From a virus, in IMG/VR virus record IMGVR_UViG_3300044294_000573, positions 1 through 45,720 of that record: a stretch of DNA of 45,720 nucleotides, one strand, 5' to 3'. Positions 7,088 to 17,900 of the stretch are shown in pieces. The notes below the pieces were generated by a model. It was not told the DNA's origin, made no database searches, and saw only the letters and a list, made by a program, of their open reading frames with translations. A program made the position numbers and the translations under genes. Each line of letters begins with the position of its first letter. Position 1 is the stretch's first letter.

Positions 7088-8975
7088 GATTCACCCTCTC
7101 AATTGATACGGTTTGATTCACAAGCTTATGAGTAAATGATCCTCTAACACCATCTACAATTCCCCACCAATCACCATTAAATGCAACCAACTCACCTGGT
7201 AAACATAAGCCTATTTCTTGGGTGATTGGCATTAACAAACTATGATTTTCAACTAATCCAGCTTTGGCCAGAACTTCACGACCTTTGCTATGCATCACAG
7301 TTGTAGATGTCAGTAAGGGATTATTGATCGACTCTTGAAGCACACCGCCCGCAGTTCCAATTCGCTTAACTTTCCCAGTGTCACCTGTACGATCGTTCGT
7401 TAGAAATACACCGTTGTAATCGGGATAAGGCTGATAATCAGTCGATTGATCGGTGACAATACTTTCAGGAATTACCCGGTCATAATCATCGATCGCAATT
7501 GAATCCCACCAGGTCTTTTTGTAGCGGGGCTTAATCGTTAAAGTGTTACTTGCAGGCTCACTGTAGATAAAGCCACCTGCAGCCTCAACAATAAGTTTTA
7601 TCGCGGCTACTGGTGTTAGATTTGAATAGCTCAAACTCTCTGCAGGTAATATCCATCCAAGCGCATCAATCAGATCCCAATTCAACACAACATCACTGTT
7701 CACTCTATCAAGCTCAGCTTGAACCAGTTGCACGGACGATCGCTCATTTTCTTGAGTGAAAGATCGTGTCGGTGAATATGGCGCATCAAGTAATGCGGTA
7801 GGACTACGACCTGAGAGCTTATAAACATCTTTGCCGAACCGTCTTGAGCGTGAAATGTTTTCAAGCAACATGCGATGCTCATTGCCATTGATCATGATTT
7901 TTAGAATTACAGGCTGGCCATTAATCGGCTCAGTTTTAGACTTCTCATAAAACGGGATCGATAGATTATATGACCAGCTCCAACTGCTTCGGTCAGTGCT
8001 GTAATCGCCACTGTAAATTTGGATCTCTTGCCCGTTGTCTAACCGGGTTACTTTGATTTCATTCACGATATACCACCAATCAACAGGTACTGAGCTAGGT
8101 AAGCATTCATCAGCACCAAAATTTAAAATAACGTTGTGCGAATCAATGTCATGACACAGACAAATGAAATTAAGGTCTGTAGAGCCTACATACTCAGGAA
8201 GTGGTTGAGGTTCAATTGGATCAACTTTTGATTTTCGGTAATAAACTGACTTTGACACATCCCACGGAATAGAATCAGATGTAAATAACTCCAACCCCTT
8301 GTCATATTTAAATATGTAACGCTTTTCAAAGACCTCAGCCACTTCATGACTAAACGTAATTTTCTTACGCTTTTTGACCATTTCCTCCCAATTAGCTTGG
8401 CTGTTAATCACTAACTTTTCAGATTCTGCAAATACCAAATTTCGAGATATAAATCTCTTGTCGTTCACCTGCCATACAAGATTTAGATCAGCAGCTAAAC
8501 CTGTAGTTTCTTCAAAAACTGAATGTATTGATTGCTTAAGAAAATTTGATTGAGCAAAGCCACAATTAATGGCGCTTGAAATCGTCAAACTACGCTCAAA
8601 AATAAAGGCGCTGTTATGCGCCTTGAATATTGCTTTGCCATATCGGACGGTTTGATCAATTAATGCAGGTATTGTTCTCTCAAACTTAAAATCACTTAGA
8701 TTGTTTAATCCTAAAACAAACGAGATATCAAAACTTGCCTGAACTTTAGCAGTTAAAGTGAGATCAATGATGGCATCAACACGGGTTTCACGTTCTGCAG
8801 ATGGTGTATAAGTCGCATGAATTTCTGCGATGAATGTTAAATTTACGCTTGCATCAACAATGGTAACTTCAAACTCTTCACCGAAATTTAAGATGACGTT
8901 ATGAGGATCTGAAACAAGTGGCTTATCAAAATTAAGATCTATCTGATGCGGATCAAGTGGTGTGTAAGTTGGCAT
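7080..8975 (-). CDS. Tail tip / baseplate hub-like protein
   Basis: A 631-residue virion protein in the position of the tail-tip or central hub component. A module appears twice: DLNF followed by DPHNVILNFG near residues 13-31, and DLNF followed by DSHNVILNFG near 270-290. The C-terminal part (VAAIKLIVEAAGGFIYSEPA, then a late domain with EIGLCLPGELVAFNGDWWGI) resembles the hub domains of phage tail proteins that process a tip structure. It overlaps the next small gene. A terminator-like hairpin lies within its coding sequence at codons 117-125. Exact role is inferred from position and domain appearance. Confidence 0.65.
   Translation of the reverse strand: MPTYTPLDPHQIDLNFDKPLVSDPHNVILNFGEEFEVTIVDASVNLTFIAEIHATYTPSAERETRVDAIIDLTLTAKVQASFDISFVLGLNNLSDFKFERTIPALIDQTVRYGKAIFKAHNSAFIFERSLTISSAINCGFAQSNFLKQSIHSVFEETTGLAADLNLVWQVNDKRFISRNLVFAESEKLVINSQANWEEMVKKRKKITFSHEVAEVFEKRYIFKYDKGLELFTSDSIPWDVSKSVYYRKSKVDPIEPQPLPEYVGSTDLNFICLCHDIDSHNVILNFGADECLPSSVPVDWWYIVNEIKVTRLDNGQEIQIYSGDYSTDRSSWSWSYNLSIPFYEKSKTEPINGQPVILKIMINGNEHRMLLENISRSRRFGKDVYKLSGRSPTALLDAPYSPTRSFTQENERSSVQLVQAELDRVNSDVVLNWDLIDALGWILPAESLSYSNLTPVAAIKLIVEAAGGFIYSEPASNTLTIKPRYKKTWWDSIAIDDYDRVIPESIVTDQSTDYQPYPDYNGVFLTNDRTGDTGKVKRIGTAGGVLQESINNPLLTSTTVMHSKGREVLAKAGLVENHSLLMPITQEIGLCLPGELVAFNGDWWGIVDGVRGSFTHKLVNQTVSIERVNRE
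8601..8624 (-). terminator. Intragenic terminator-like hairpin
   Basis: AAGGCGC, a 6-base loop and GCGCCTT, followed on the minus strand by TTTATTTTTG, inside the tail hub gene. A complete stem with U-rich tail in coding sequence fits the wider pattern of late-operon terminators. Confidence 0.5.
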
Positions 8976-8987
8976 TTACCACCTCAT

Positions 8988-9383
8988 TTAAGGTACTCGC
9001 AGAATAAATGAGTCTAACTTTTCTGTACCACCAAGTACTAAATTTGGATTTGTCATTGTGATATCTGTACCAACTGAAAAATCAGCAACGACTAACCCAT
9101 TTCCATTGTACAGCCGCGCCCAAATCGCAGTTCCAGTTTTTATAACTGTAAAACCAACTGTTTCTTTCAGTTCTATACCATCTGCAAGTAACTGCTTAAA
9201 ACAAGGTTTAGGTAACTCAATTGAAACTAATTTTGCTGACTCTGTTGCTGCTAAAGAAGTACTTGTAGGTTTAGTATTATCATAAAAAACAAAGGTAGCA
9301 TTATTGCTACCCGTATCTATGAAATTTGCCAGTGATTGCAGTTGTGCCAAGCCGGCAGCTAAAGATGGAATCACACTCATCAT
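8988..9383 (-). CDS. Hypothetical phage tail protein (131 aa)
   Basis: A 131-residue protein (MMSVIPSLAAGLAQLQSL, then NNATFVFYDNTKPTSTSLAA) with a beta-rich C-terminus ending SFILRVP. No family is recognised by motif, but it sits within a tightly coupled set of tail-tip genes. Its ATG overlaps the upstream stop (ATGA). Codons for GSNNATFVFYD contain a perfect terminator-like hairpin. Confidence 0.65.
   Translation of the reverse strand: MMSVIPSLAAGLAQLQSLANFIDTGSNNATFVFYDNTKPTSTSLAATESAKLVSIELPKPCFKQLLADGIELKETVGFTVIKTGTAIWARLYNGNGLVVADFSVGTDITMTNPNLVLGGTEKLDSFILRVP
9284..9311 (-). terminator. Intragenic terminator-like hairpin
   Basis: GGTAGCA, loop of 4, TGCTACC, followed on the minus strand by TTTGTTTTTTATG. 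It spans about codons 25-33 of the 131-residue tail gene. Confidence 0.6.
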
Positions 9384-9748
9384 CCAACTCTCCCATCAAA
9401 CGGTAAGATATTGTCTTGAATTACCGCGTTATATTGGTTATTGGGATCAAATGCGAGAATGAAGCAGCTAAGACCAACCGCAACATTCCTAAAAATGTAT
9501 GATCCATCCTCATTCGATGTAGTCTCCCATAGCAGTTGCCTAGTGTCACGACGAAATAAGCAAACTGGAACTGGTGAATAAGTTGCCCCAAGCTTTTTTG
9601 TTGAACCGTTAACTTTTCCAAAACCTTGATTATTATTCTTTGGTAAAAATAATGAAAAAGGAGTTGGTATACGGAAATGTTTTTTTTGCATTTGAACTGC
9701 TTTAGATGCCGCATATGAGCCGTAAAAAGCTCTGTAGACTTTAACCAA
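9380..9748 (-). CDS. Tail protein with carboxypeptidase-regulatory-like (CNA-B type) fold
   Basis: A 122-residue protein whose second half, VPVCLFRRDTRQLLWETTSNE followed by DGSYIFRNVAVGLSCFILAFDP, has the typical pattern of carboxypeptidase regulatory-like beta-sandwich domains, common in phage tail decoration proteins. The start is a TTG with an excellent ribosome binding site (gaggag) seven bases upstream; no ATG fits. The gene overlaps both neighbours, so it belongs to the coupled tail-tip cluster. Confidence 0.7.
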   Translation of the reverse strand: MVKVYRAFYGSYAASKAVQMQKKHFRIPTPFSLFLPKNNNQGFGKVNGSTKKLGATYSPVPVCLFRRDTRQLLWETTSNEDGSYIFRNVAVGLSCFILAFDPNNQYNAVIQDNILPFDGRVG

Positions 9749-10943
9749 TTTTGATCTCCTCTACAGGGATAACACACCAAAAACCAGTTGAAAACCCGTT
9801 GTAACTTGCACTGTGAATATACAGTGGGTTAGAAAAGTCTATGTCAGATGTTTTTTTAGGCATTTCGGCACTAGCGGGTAGATTTGACAACGTATGCGAC
9901 CATCTATACATACCGCCAGCTATAAATCCAAGGAACTGAAGAGTTGTAGCTTCGAATATTTCAATAGGATACGCAACACTGGTTTCAAAGTTATCTATTG
10001 TCGCGGGGAGATATGAACTTGCAGCTGTCGGATATGTGTGGGTGGGAGCTGCACCCGAACTGACATAAGGTCTTGCTACTACTTTAACACCGTTAATATT
10101 CCAAAAATCATTAACTAGATACCAGCCTGAATCTTCACTACTCATTGCTGGAGTGTATGCAAAGCTCAAAGGATATTTAAGTTTCTCATAGTCGAGGCAA
10201 TGAGAAGGAACAAACCCAAAAAAACCTTTATTATCAGCATAGTAAGTAATCATACCTAAAAAGTGATACAAACTACCGACAACCACAGTATTTAAAAATA
10301 ATGTCGGGTTTTGAGTCGCAGTGTACGAGTTGTAAGTTGAATTTGCGTATTTTGCAAGTTTCCAAGATGGTTGACTAGTATTTATAGTTGCACTTCCAAC
10401 CCCAAAACCGTTTGACAATGTATCAGTGATTACCCCTGTTTGTTCATCTGCGCTAAGACCAAAAAAAGGCTGCATACAGCTCAAAAATGATGTTGAATTA
10501 GCAATACTATAAGTCAGTCTGCAATATAAATCTGTTTCATCCAAATTCTTTAGTTTATATAACTGAACATAAGAATTAGCTGACTCATAGCATAAAACCC
10601 AGCCTAAGGGAGCTACATGTGTTGTAAAACTGGATTCAATGGATGACGGAGGCTGATCAACAATTATAGTAAGAGATAAACTTTCAACACTCTCAATTAC
10701 AAATTCACTATTTAGAGATGGGGTATTAAGTTTTAAAACTCGACCCTTAGTATAACCGTGTGGTGCACCATAATTTAGTGTAATCACATTGCCACTTATA
10801 GCTACACTAGTTACAGTTTGAGTGTTATAACCTGTGCTTAATATTTTTTTTAAAGCACTTGGCAATAAACTTTTGCTTGCGGGTGTTAAGTTTAAGCCCA
10901 CATCTGAAAAACTATATTCTTTAGTTTGTGTTTGTCTGATCAT
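9741..10943 (-). CDS. Phage tail protein, hypothetical (400 aa)
   Basis: A 400-residue, serine- and aromatic-rich protein (SALKKILSTGYNTQTV, then YGAPHGYTKGRVLKLN) predicted to be beta-rich. The end (YIHSASYNGFSTGFWCVIPV) is compact. It lies between two structural genes and overlaps the next one, so a virion or tail-fibre-like role is likely. No catalytic motif or known fibre repeat is seen. A terminator precedes its leader, and its ATG at 10943 follows a weak ribosome binding site. Confidence 0.6.
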   Translation of the reverse strand: MIRQTQTKEYSFSDVGLNLTPASKSLLPSALKKILSTGYNTQTVTSVAISGNVITLNYGAPHGYTKGRVLKLNTPSLNSEFVIESVESLSLTIIVDQPPSSIESSFTTHVAPLGWVLCYESANSYVQLYKLKNLDETDLYCRLTYSIANSTSFLSCMQPFFGLSADEQTGVITDTLSNGFGVGSATINTSQPSWKLAKYANSTYNSYTATQNPTLFLNTVVVGSLYHFLGMITYYADNKGFFGFVPSHCLDYEKLKYPLSFAYTPAMSSEDSGWYLVNDFWNINGVKVVARPYVSSGAAPTHTYPTAASSYLPATIDNFETSVAYPIEIFEATTLQFLGFIAGGMYRWSHTLSNLPASAEMPKKTSDIDFSNPLYIHSASYNGFSTGFWCVIPVEEIKIG

Positions 10944-10960
10944 TGTTATTTACTCTCAAT

Positions 10961-10983
10961 AAAAAAGGCTGCATAAGCAGCCC
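10961..10983 (-). terminator. Intrinsic terminator between tail genes
   Basis: On the minus strand GGCTGC, loop TTAT, GCAGCC, then TTTTTTATTG. It follows the 537-residue tail gene and lies in the leader of the 400-residue gene. Confidence 0.75.
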
Positions 10984-10997
10984 ATTTGATTATTTCT

Positions 10998-12611
10998 TTA
11001 GATATCACGATCGATATCACCGCGATACATGATTTGGAAGTTATCACTCAATACTGTTGGTTCAGATTGCTTCACTGTACGAATACACCAGAGTGGGTAC
11101 ATAGAAGCGATTGTATTGAAACGTAGAACATTACCCGAAGCCCAACCCGCCCCCCATCCCAATGCTTTAACTTTGAAATATGGTGCATTGGTAATCGGAT
11201 TAATCGGCATACAATCATCGTTAATGTTGCCATTCCCGATTTGTCCTGACACTTCACCAATGATTATGAAATTAGTATTATTAGTAAATACTAGTGCCCA
11301 ACGCTCCTGAATTGCACCTTTGTTTGTGACTTCAATCTGATACAAAGCATCGTTGTAGTTTGCTGAAATAGATCCACCACTTGCTGTATTAGCCCAAGAG
11401 TTATTCCAAGTTCCTTGCACAAACTTCGATGTATATCGACTGAACATATCACCTATCACCAATGCAGACCCGACAATTGTATTTGATGCTTGATAATTAT
11501 GGGTTAACGCCTTAGTGAAAGTGATTTGTCCATTGATTTGCACATCATTGATTAATCCAAGATCTTGATAACGATATGAAGCCGTCAACGGCGCAACCAA
11601 AGTGTTTAAAGCAAAATCACCGCTTAAAGTTACTTTTCCGTAATCATAATCAACTACGTACATATCATATGGAACTTTAGTACCTTCATTATCTTCAAGT
11701 TCACACCAGGATATGCGCTGATCATTAAGATCATAAGTTTGCCCCGCTACATGAGACGGTAGAACCTGAGTCTTTGAAGCAGCCACAACTCCAATATCAC
11801 CAACGCGGAATATTGGAACACGACCATCAATTGGTAAACGAGTAGCACTTAGCCCCAAAATATCCTTATCCAAAGGAATATAAGTATATGCAACAGCGTT
11901 ATAGCGAATCGAATCAGCCGCAATCCACTGTGGAACATCAATATAAACTTTATTTGCTTCAGTATATTCAAGCACTGGCAAATACCAAGGTTCAGCCTCA
12001 ATTTCAGCTCGATTTGCAGATGTGATTTCAGTTTTTGTATAGAAATACACGTCTACAAAGCCTGTGTCATAGTTGACCTTGCCGCGCGCCTGACTTGTTT
12101 CAATTTGCCCTTGCTCATTAGCTGTCAAAGTTAATTGACCACCATTCAAAAATGATGCAACGACAGTCAAAGAACCTGGTCGAATCGGGATGACTGGCGT
12201 TCTAAAGCTAATATGATTCACTGGCTGCAAATCAGTCGTCGTTGTTAAAGACTGCAAAGTGATTTGATTATCAACATTCGGTGTCCAGCTGCTTAACTCA
12301 ACTATACCAGTTCCGTATTGAATAGATCCTGATGCGGTACCGCTACCATTTGCTGGATCAATATTTCTATATAGCGTACTAGTACGGTCAATGTATGTAT
12401 CATTACCAAGCTTAAAACGAACTGATCCAGTTAATATCTGTTCATTAAAACCATTGGTGATATCTAATTTAAGTGAATCTGCTGTGATTTGTTTCACACC
12501 TGAATTTACGCCACTTGTGTCTCGATACTTGACTTCAATATCTGTATTTGTGAATGCCTTAAGCTGTTTTGTTGATCGAGAAACATTAGAAATTTGCGGA
12601 TAAAAGCTCAT
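10998..12611 (-). CDS. Phage structural (tail) protein, hypothetical (537 aa)
   Basis: A large beta-rich protein with modules that recur in the neighbouring 657-residue protein, for example YGTGIVELSSW and YDTGFVDVYF here against YATGVGRI and YASGACVV there. This suggests the two adjacent genes share repeat units. ATG 12611 is preferred, with ggggtg upstream; a GTG at 12617 is an alternative that would overlap the previous stop. The product is likely a tail-tip or fibre-associated component. No enzyme motif is visible. Confidence 0.65.
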   Translation of the reverse strand: MSFYPQISNVSRSTKQLKAFTNTDIEVKYRDTSGVNSGVKQITADSLKLDITNGFNEQILTGSVRFKLGNDTYIDRTSTLYRNIDPANGSGTASGSIQYGTGIVELSSWTPNVDNQITLQSLTTTTDLQPVNHISFRTPVIPIRPGSLTVVASFLNGGQLTLTANEQGQIETSQARGKVNYDTGFVDVYFYTKTEITSANRAEIEAEPWYLPVLEYTEANKVYIDVPQWIAADSIRYNAVAYTYIPLDKDILGLSATRLPIDGRVPIFRVGDIGVVAASKTQVLPSHVAGQTYDLNDQRISWCELEDNEGTKVPYDMYVVDYDYGKVTLSGDFALNTLVAPLTASYRYQDLGLINDVQINGQITFTKALTHNYQASNTIVGSALVIGDMFSRYTSKFVQGTWNNSWANTASGGSISANYNDALYQIEVTNKGAIQERWALVFTNNTNFIIIGEVSGQIGNGNINDDCMPINPITNAPYFKVKALGWGAGWASGNVLRFNTIASMYPLWCIRTVKQSEPTVLSDNFQIMYRGDIDRDI

Positions 12612-12613
12612 AA

Positions 12614-14587
12614 TCACCCCGAAACATAGACAACAGATTGATAAGACTGGCTGTAAACAATTTGCTCAAGCACAGGTGTCACTACACAGGCACCACTTGC
12701 ATAAGTGATTGTCCCCTGCACATTTCCTAAGCGATCAATCAAATTCCCAGTAGCTGCATTTATTGGGACATCAAATAATGTCACTAATTGAAAGTTATCA
12801 GGTGAAGAAGTTGGGTACTCATACACAGGTATTTTCAATTCAACACTATTTGGTTCAATTGCAGCACCTGTTCCAATATTAAAACTTAACTGTTGAGAGC
12901 CATTTGGTGTTACATCAGAAACAGTCTGTGATTTTGGATCACCGAAGCTGTAGTTGATCGTGAAAACTGTTGCTTTCTGAGGCAATTTATTCGGAATTAT
13001 TCGCCCAACACCTGTTGCATAATTAACGGTACCTGTAGCATCACCAGTGAATTGCCCTTGTGAATTAGATGTTGCAGATTTTGCAATACCTTCTAACATC
13101 CAATTCACTGCTACTGAACTTGCAGCAATCCCTAATTGATTGAGATCAAACTCGATTGCAGCAGGCAAAACTGCTAGATCAGCTCTCTCAAAAGTTGATA
13201 TTGGCGTTCCCCATAACAACAGAATTGGAGTATCAACATCAGGTAATGCACCTAATGTAACAAGCCAAGATCCTGTCACATAGTTAATTGTGCCTGCTCC
13301 ATAAGAATCACTTGATCCTTTTAATTGCCCACTTCCGTTATCTTTAAGCGTATAAAACTTACCTTGAGACATATAAGATACTGACAAAGAACCTGGTGCA
13401 GGAATTGGTATCAAAACACCTGTCCAATTCAAAGACTGATTATTCTGAGTGACAGGAACTGCATAGGTATGCATTGGTTGCGTTGGTGCAGCTGCAGGTC
13501 TAAATGTAATACTTAAACTTGTAGAACCTGATCCTGCAGATGAAGTCCATTGAATCAATCCACGCTGATAGTCAATTGTTCCGACTTGAGTACCATCCGA
13601 CTTTTTAAGCAGTCCACCCTGATCTGCAATCGCATTACCAAACAATGTAAAAGAAACACTAGAAGGAATAACACTAGAACCGATATACAAGTTTTGTGAT
13701 GTACCAATCGTAGTTGAATAAGCAATTGTAATCTTATTTGCGTTGCCTGATACCAATGCAATACTTTCACTTGAAGCATTCAAGTCAACTAAAGGAGTTT
13801 CAATTTGAGCTGCCGGAACCAGTTGACTAAACATACTTGCTGCTTGGACAGTGAACTGCCCTACGTTCGCATCTTCAACTAAATCAGTGCTTGCGTAGTA
13901 CTTACCTGTATCCGCAACCAACGTATCTCGAATAATCGTTGTAGATTTAGTTCCTGAATACCATTGGCTTGCTGATAACCCAACAAAATCAATCTCAAGC
14001 GGATCATTCAAATCGTAAGTTGCAACTTTGTATTCAACTTCTTTACCGTTAACGATCATGATTGCAATACGTGTCTCAACTTTAGTGATTCTTACGTATT
14101 GCTCATATTCGTTGCTTTTGCCTTCATTCGAAATTAATACAATTGTATCGCCGACATTTGCCTCAATTTCATTTTTAAACATCGCAACTTGAATGATCTT
14201 CATGCCTTGCCACAAAGTATCTAAGGGCGTTCCTGCAATCTGTCCACCTTTTGCTAGGTAATTTTCAACACGGTTTTGAGCAGAATCACGTGTATCTACA
14301 TGTGACTCTGTACTGAATAAAAGTGCTGAGACGTTCGGATCATCTGGATTCTTAGAAACGAAAACGGTTGAACCCATTAACGCATCAGTATCTACACTAT
14401 TTACACCCGCATAGATCTTACGCATCGATACACGACCCATTGTTCGATCTAACTCAGATACATCAGGAAAAAGGTTATTACTCTCCCCATCAACAACCAC
14501 TTGGCCAGAATATTTACCACCACCATCAGTGGTATCAGTAAGGCGCTCAGACTTATATAAAACTAAATTATTGGTCTCAATTGGCAT
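12614..14587 (-). CDS. Phage structural (tail) protein, hypothetical (657 aa)
   Basis: A 657-residue protein with repeated units of the form '...SDGTQVGTIDYQRGLIQWT', 'YGAGTINYVTGSWLVTLG', 'TGTVNYATGVGRI' and 'GTITYASGACVV'. These are roughly evenly spaced beta-sandwich modules as in tail-spike shafts or tail-tip proteins. The ATG at 14587 is chosen because gaggtg precedes it; an upstream TTG is less likely. It follows the small 139-residue gene and overlaps its 3' end. Receptor-binding or tip function is inference from context. Confidence 0.65.
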   Translation of the reverse strand: MPIETNNLVLYKSERLTDTTDGGGKYSGQVVVDGESNNLFPDVSELDRTMGRVSMRKIYAGVNSVDTDALMGSTVFVSKNPDDPNVSALLFSTESHVDTRDSAQNRVENYLAKGGQIAGTPLDTLWQGMKIIQVAMFKNEIEANVGDTIVLISNEGKSNEYEQYVRITKVETRIAIMIVNGKEVEYKVATYDLNDPLEIDFVGLSASQWYSGTKSTTIIRDTLVADTGKYYASTDLVEDANVGQFTVQAASMFSQLVPAAQIETPLVDLNASSESIALVSGNANKITIAYSTTIGTSQNLYIGSSVIPSSVSFTLFGNAIADQGGLLKKSDGTQVGTIDYQRGLIQWTSSAGSGSTSLSITFRPAAAPTQPMHTYAVPVTQNNQSLNWTGVLIPIPAPGSLSVSYMSQGKFYTLKDNGSGQLKGSSDSYGAGTINYVTGSWLVTLGALPDVDTPILLLWGTPISTFERADLAVLPAAIEFDLNQLGIAASSVAVNWMLEGIAKSATSNSQGQFTGDATGTVNYATGVGRIIPNKLPQKATVFTINYSFGDPKSQTVSDVTPNGSQQLSFNIGTGAAIEPNSVELKIPVYEYPTSSPDNFQLVTLFDVPINAATGNLIDRLGNVQGTITYASGACVVTPVLEQIVYSQSYQSVVYVSG

Positions 14588-14996
14588 TTGGCACCTCAAT
14601 AAATCTTAATGTTGCTCGGTAATAGTCACCATCTGACACCGTTGGAAAACCTTTTACTGTATCCGCCTCAATAGCACCTTCAGCATGATTAAAAATCACG
14701 TTGAATTGGCGTGTGTCATGCGGATATTCAAAAACCAATGTGAATTGTTCATCTTGCAAAGCTGACCAGTCTAGGATCACTGATAAAACTGAGCGCTTAA
14801 TCCATCCCTGATTGTCAGTTTTAGATAACAGTGTGATTGGTCTACCTGACTTCTTCTTTCCTTCTTGAATGATCAAGGTTCCATCCACGGCGTACTCTTG
14901 ATTTTGGTCAATTGGCTTCCAAGCAAATTCGTCAGACCATAAAAAACCGTCCTCAAGTGGGACGGATTCATTTGTTGCATTTCGTTTGAGTCTCAT
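14577..14996 (-). CDS. Hypothetical tail protein downstream of the tape measure (139 aa)
   Basis: A 139-residue protein (MRLKRNATNESVPLEDGFLW, later KKKSGRPITLLSKTDNQGW and EYPHDTRQFNVIFNH). In siphovirus order, the gene just after the tape measure encodes a distal tail or minor tail protein, and the size and beta-rich sequence fit. It overlaps the tape-measure stop (TAATG). Codons 11-17 carry a perfect terminator-like hairpin. Confidence 0.65.
   Translation of the reverse strand: MRLKRNATNESVPLEDGFLWSDEFAWKPIDQNQEYAVDGTLIIQEGKKKSGRPITLLSKTDNQGWIKRSVLSVILDWSALQDEQFTLVFEYPHDTRQFNVIFNHAEGAIEADTVKGFPTVSDGDYYRATLRFIEVPNAN
14941..14965 (-). terminator. Intragenic terminator-like hairpin
   Basis: CCGTCC, 7-base loop, GGACGG, followed on the minus strand by TTTTTTATGG, inside the first 20 codons of the 139-residue tail gene. 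The U-run encodes part of GFLW. Confidence 0.65.
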
Positions 14997-17900
14997 TACA
15001 TTCTCTTCTTAGCTTGTTCAAGTTGATTAAAGAAGCTATTCACCATGTCTTGTTGAGATGGATCGCCTTGGAACTCAATATCTTGTCCACCAAATTCAAA
15101 CCGATAAGTAACAGTCTTAGATGATCCTGTCTCGATATTCGGCATCTTAATTTGCTGGATAGACGGAGCTTCGATATTTGGTGCAGAAATTTTCGGTGTT
15201 GGACCCCCGATAGAGCCTTTACTATCTAAACCGTCCAAAATTTCTTGCATCCACGCTTGAGATTCATTGCGACCAATCTTCGCATCAAATGCACCACTTG
15301 CAGATCCTCCATTTAATGCAGTTCGCAATTGATTGTTCATTCGTGTGATTGCTTCATTCTTGAGTTCTTCAGCACGACCTTTTTCCATTCCGCCGGCGAT
15401 CAACTGATCATAGAAGTTCTGAGCCATTTGATTTTGACCGTCAGCCAATTGACCTAGACCTTTAGCCGTTTCAGCTGCTTGTGCCTTTCGCTCTTTATCC
15501 ACCCGCGCCATAGCCTGTTCCCAAGTCTCAGCAACCTCCTCTGCCTCCTGTTTGGCAACACGACCAAGTTCACGGAAGCCATCGGCAGCTGATCCGCGAG
15601 CAGTCCGACCAATACGATCAACCGATTCATTCAGTTCATCCATTGATTTAACAGAGGCTTTACCCATGCTATCAACTGATGATTCAAGGTCATTTGCTGC
15701 CAATTGAGATTCATACCACGCTATCTTTGCAACATCACCAGAAGCATAGATTTTATCGGCCATATTGATTAATGCTTGCCTAACTTGCTGTGCTGATGCA
15801 GTGCCACTTTGCTGCATGATATTAAATGCTTTAACCTGGGAATCAGCCATTTTGTTAGCTTCTTCTCTTGAGGTGATACCGAGTAACTTATATGCCTTTT
15901 CAACCTCAGAAATATTAGCAGGCAGTTTTCCGTTTACTTCATCTAGGTAACGCATACCCATTTCTACTTGTTTAGCTGATAAAACACCCTGCTTTTCAAA
16001 TTCAATCAGTTTGGCTTTCGCAGCATCAATTTCAGCTGGGCTTTTTGCTTGATCCGCCCACTTTTGCCAAGCCTCATAAGTTAGCTCTGCTGCTTGTTTA
16101 CCAGTTGCACCCATTAATTCAAGGTTTTTGGTAAAGGTTTCTAAAGCTGTGGCTTTGGTGGTAAAGCCCTCAGAGACTCGATTTAAAGAAACATCAAGAT
16201 CAACACCTAAAGCAGCAGCCGCTTTTCGTCCTTGAGCTAGTCGTGAATCTAAACTTACTACAGCAGCGCCTGCCTCTTGCTCAATCGCTTTGACAATCGC
16301 TTTGCCAGTTTTATCAAACTCAACTGCTAAACCTTGAGCTGCAATTTGCGCTTCAATGGTTTTTTTGGTTTGACTTGATAGAGCTACACCACCTTTGGTC
16401 GCTGCTTCGATTTGTGCCGAAGCCCAATCCTGTGCTGCCTTGATTTTTTCATCACTGATTTTTTTACTTTCAGCCTGATAAGCTTTCTCTTTCTTATCAA
16501 GTTCAGCAAGTCCTGCAACTGCTGCATCAATCGCTGATTGATCACCTGATTTTCTTGCATCAACTAATTGCTGTTGCAGCTTGATACGCTCATCACTAAT
16601 CGCTTTATAGTCAGAGACATGTTGAGCTTCTTGCGCTTTTAGATCAGTGAGTGTTTTTTGGTTGTTGGCAACACGTTCAGCATTCTTTTCATCTTGGGTT
16701 AAACCAATCTGACGTATTGCTTCAACACCAGCCGATTTAAACTCCATCGCTGCATCGGATGATTTCTTGTAATACTCCTGTGCTTTCGCACTCATTACTT
16801 CAAAATCTTTCAAAGCCTGTGCAGAAGTATCACCAAAAGTTATTTTTGATTTCCAGTAGCTAAATGCACCTGCAGCATCATAAGCAGCACCAATAATTAA
16901 ATTGATACCTATATTAATTGCTTTAAAACCATCACTAAGAAAACCAAATACAACATTTACAGCCTGAAGTGCTTTAGTAAAGCCATTGGTTTTGTCTGAT
17001 GCTGAATCAATTCCACTAGAAAAATTGAATATTTGCCCAAGAGTCGTGTTAATTACGTCAACTGTAGTTTCAAATACTGTGCCGACCGTAGCACCAAGAG
17101 ATTTAATCGCATCGTATGCAGATAACAACGCAGTTTTAAGTGCTTCAATAGTCTGAGGATCAATCTTTTTAAGTTGATCACCAAACCATACAAATCCGTC
17201 ACCAATATCGCTTAAAAGAACTTCAACAATATTTAAATTATCGGCAATAGTTGATAGCCATTGAGCCACTGTTGCACTTGCACCATTGGCCTGATCCATC
17301 TCACCAATGAGAATCTGCCAAGACGTTGCGATTTTTTGGAGTGCATTACTAATGGTAGTTGGCATTTCAGCATATTGAGCGTCAACACCCGCTTTCTGTT
17401 TTTCCAGTGCTGCAAGTACACGTTCCGCACTGAGTTCTCCATTCTCAGCCATAGCACGGAGTTCGCCAGTGGTTTTACCCAAGCCTTTTGCAAGTGCTTC
17501 TGCTAAACCGTAACCACCCTCCATGATGCTGTTAAATTCTTCACCACGAAGCACACCACCTTGCATTGCTTGAATAAACTGAGTGACTGCTGCTTCTGCT
17601 TCTTGCGTACTGCTACCGCCTAACTGAATCGCTTTAGTGACGGTGCTGGTCATATCAAGTGCAAATTGCTGGGATTTCCCCATATCCTTTGCAACTGTAT
17701 TTAAACGAGTGAACAGTGCCCCAGTGTTATCAAGCGTTGAGTTTGTTTGCAGTGCGATTTGATGTACGCCTGAAATGGCTTGTTCAAAGTTCCCACTATC
17801 TTTAGTTGACTGTTGGATCTTCGCTGAAAGCATTGCATAGCTATCTGCTGCTTCTGCAAGTTCCTTTACGCCCAAACCAACACCTAGCGCAGCCATAGCA

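Noticed and set aside
10441-10475. Additional intragenic terminator in the 400-residue tail gene
   Set aside because: Stem of only four base pairs (GCTG/CAGC) before a T-run; too weak to call.
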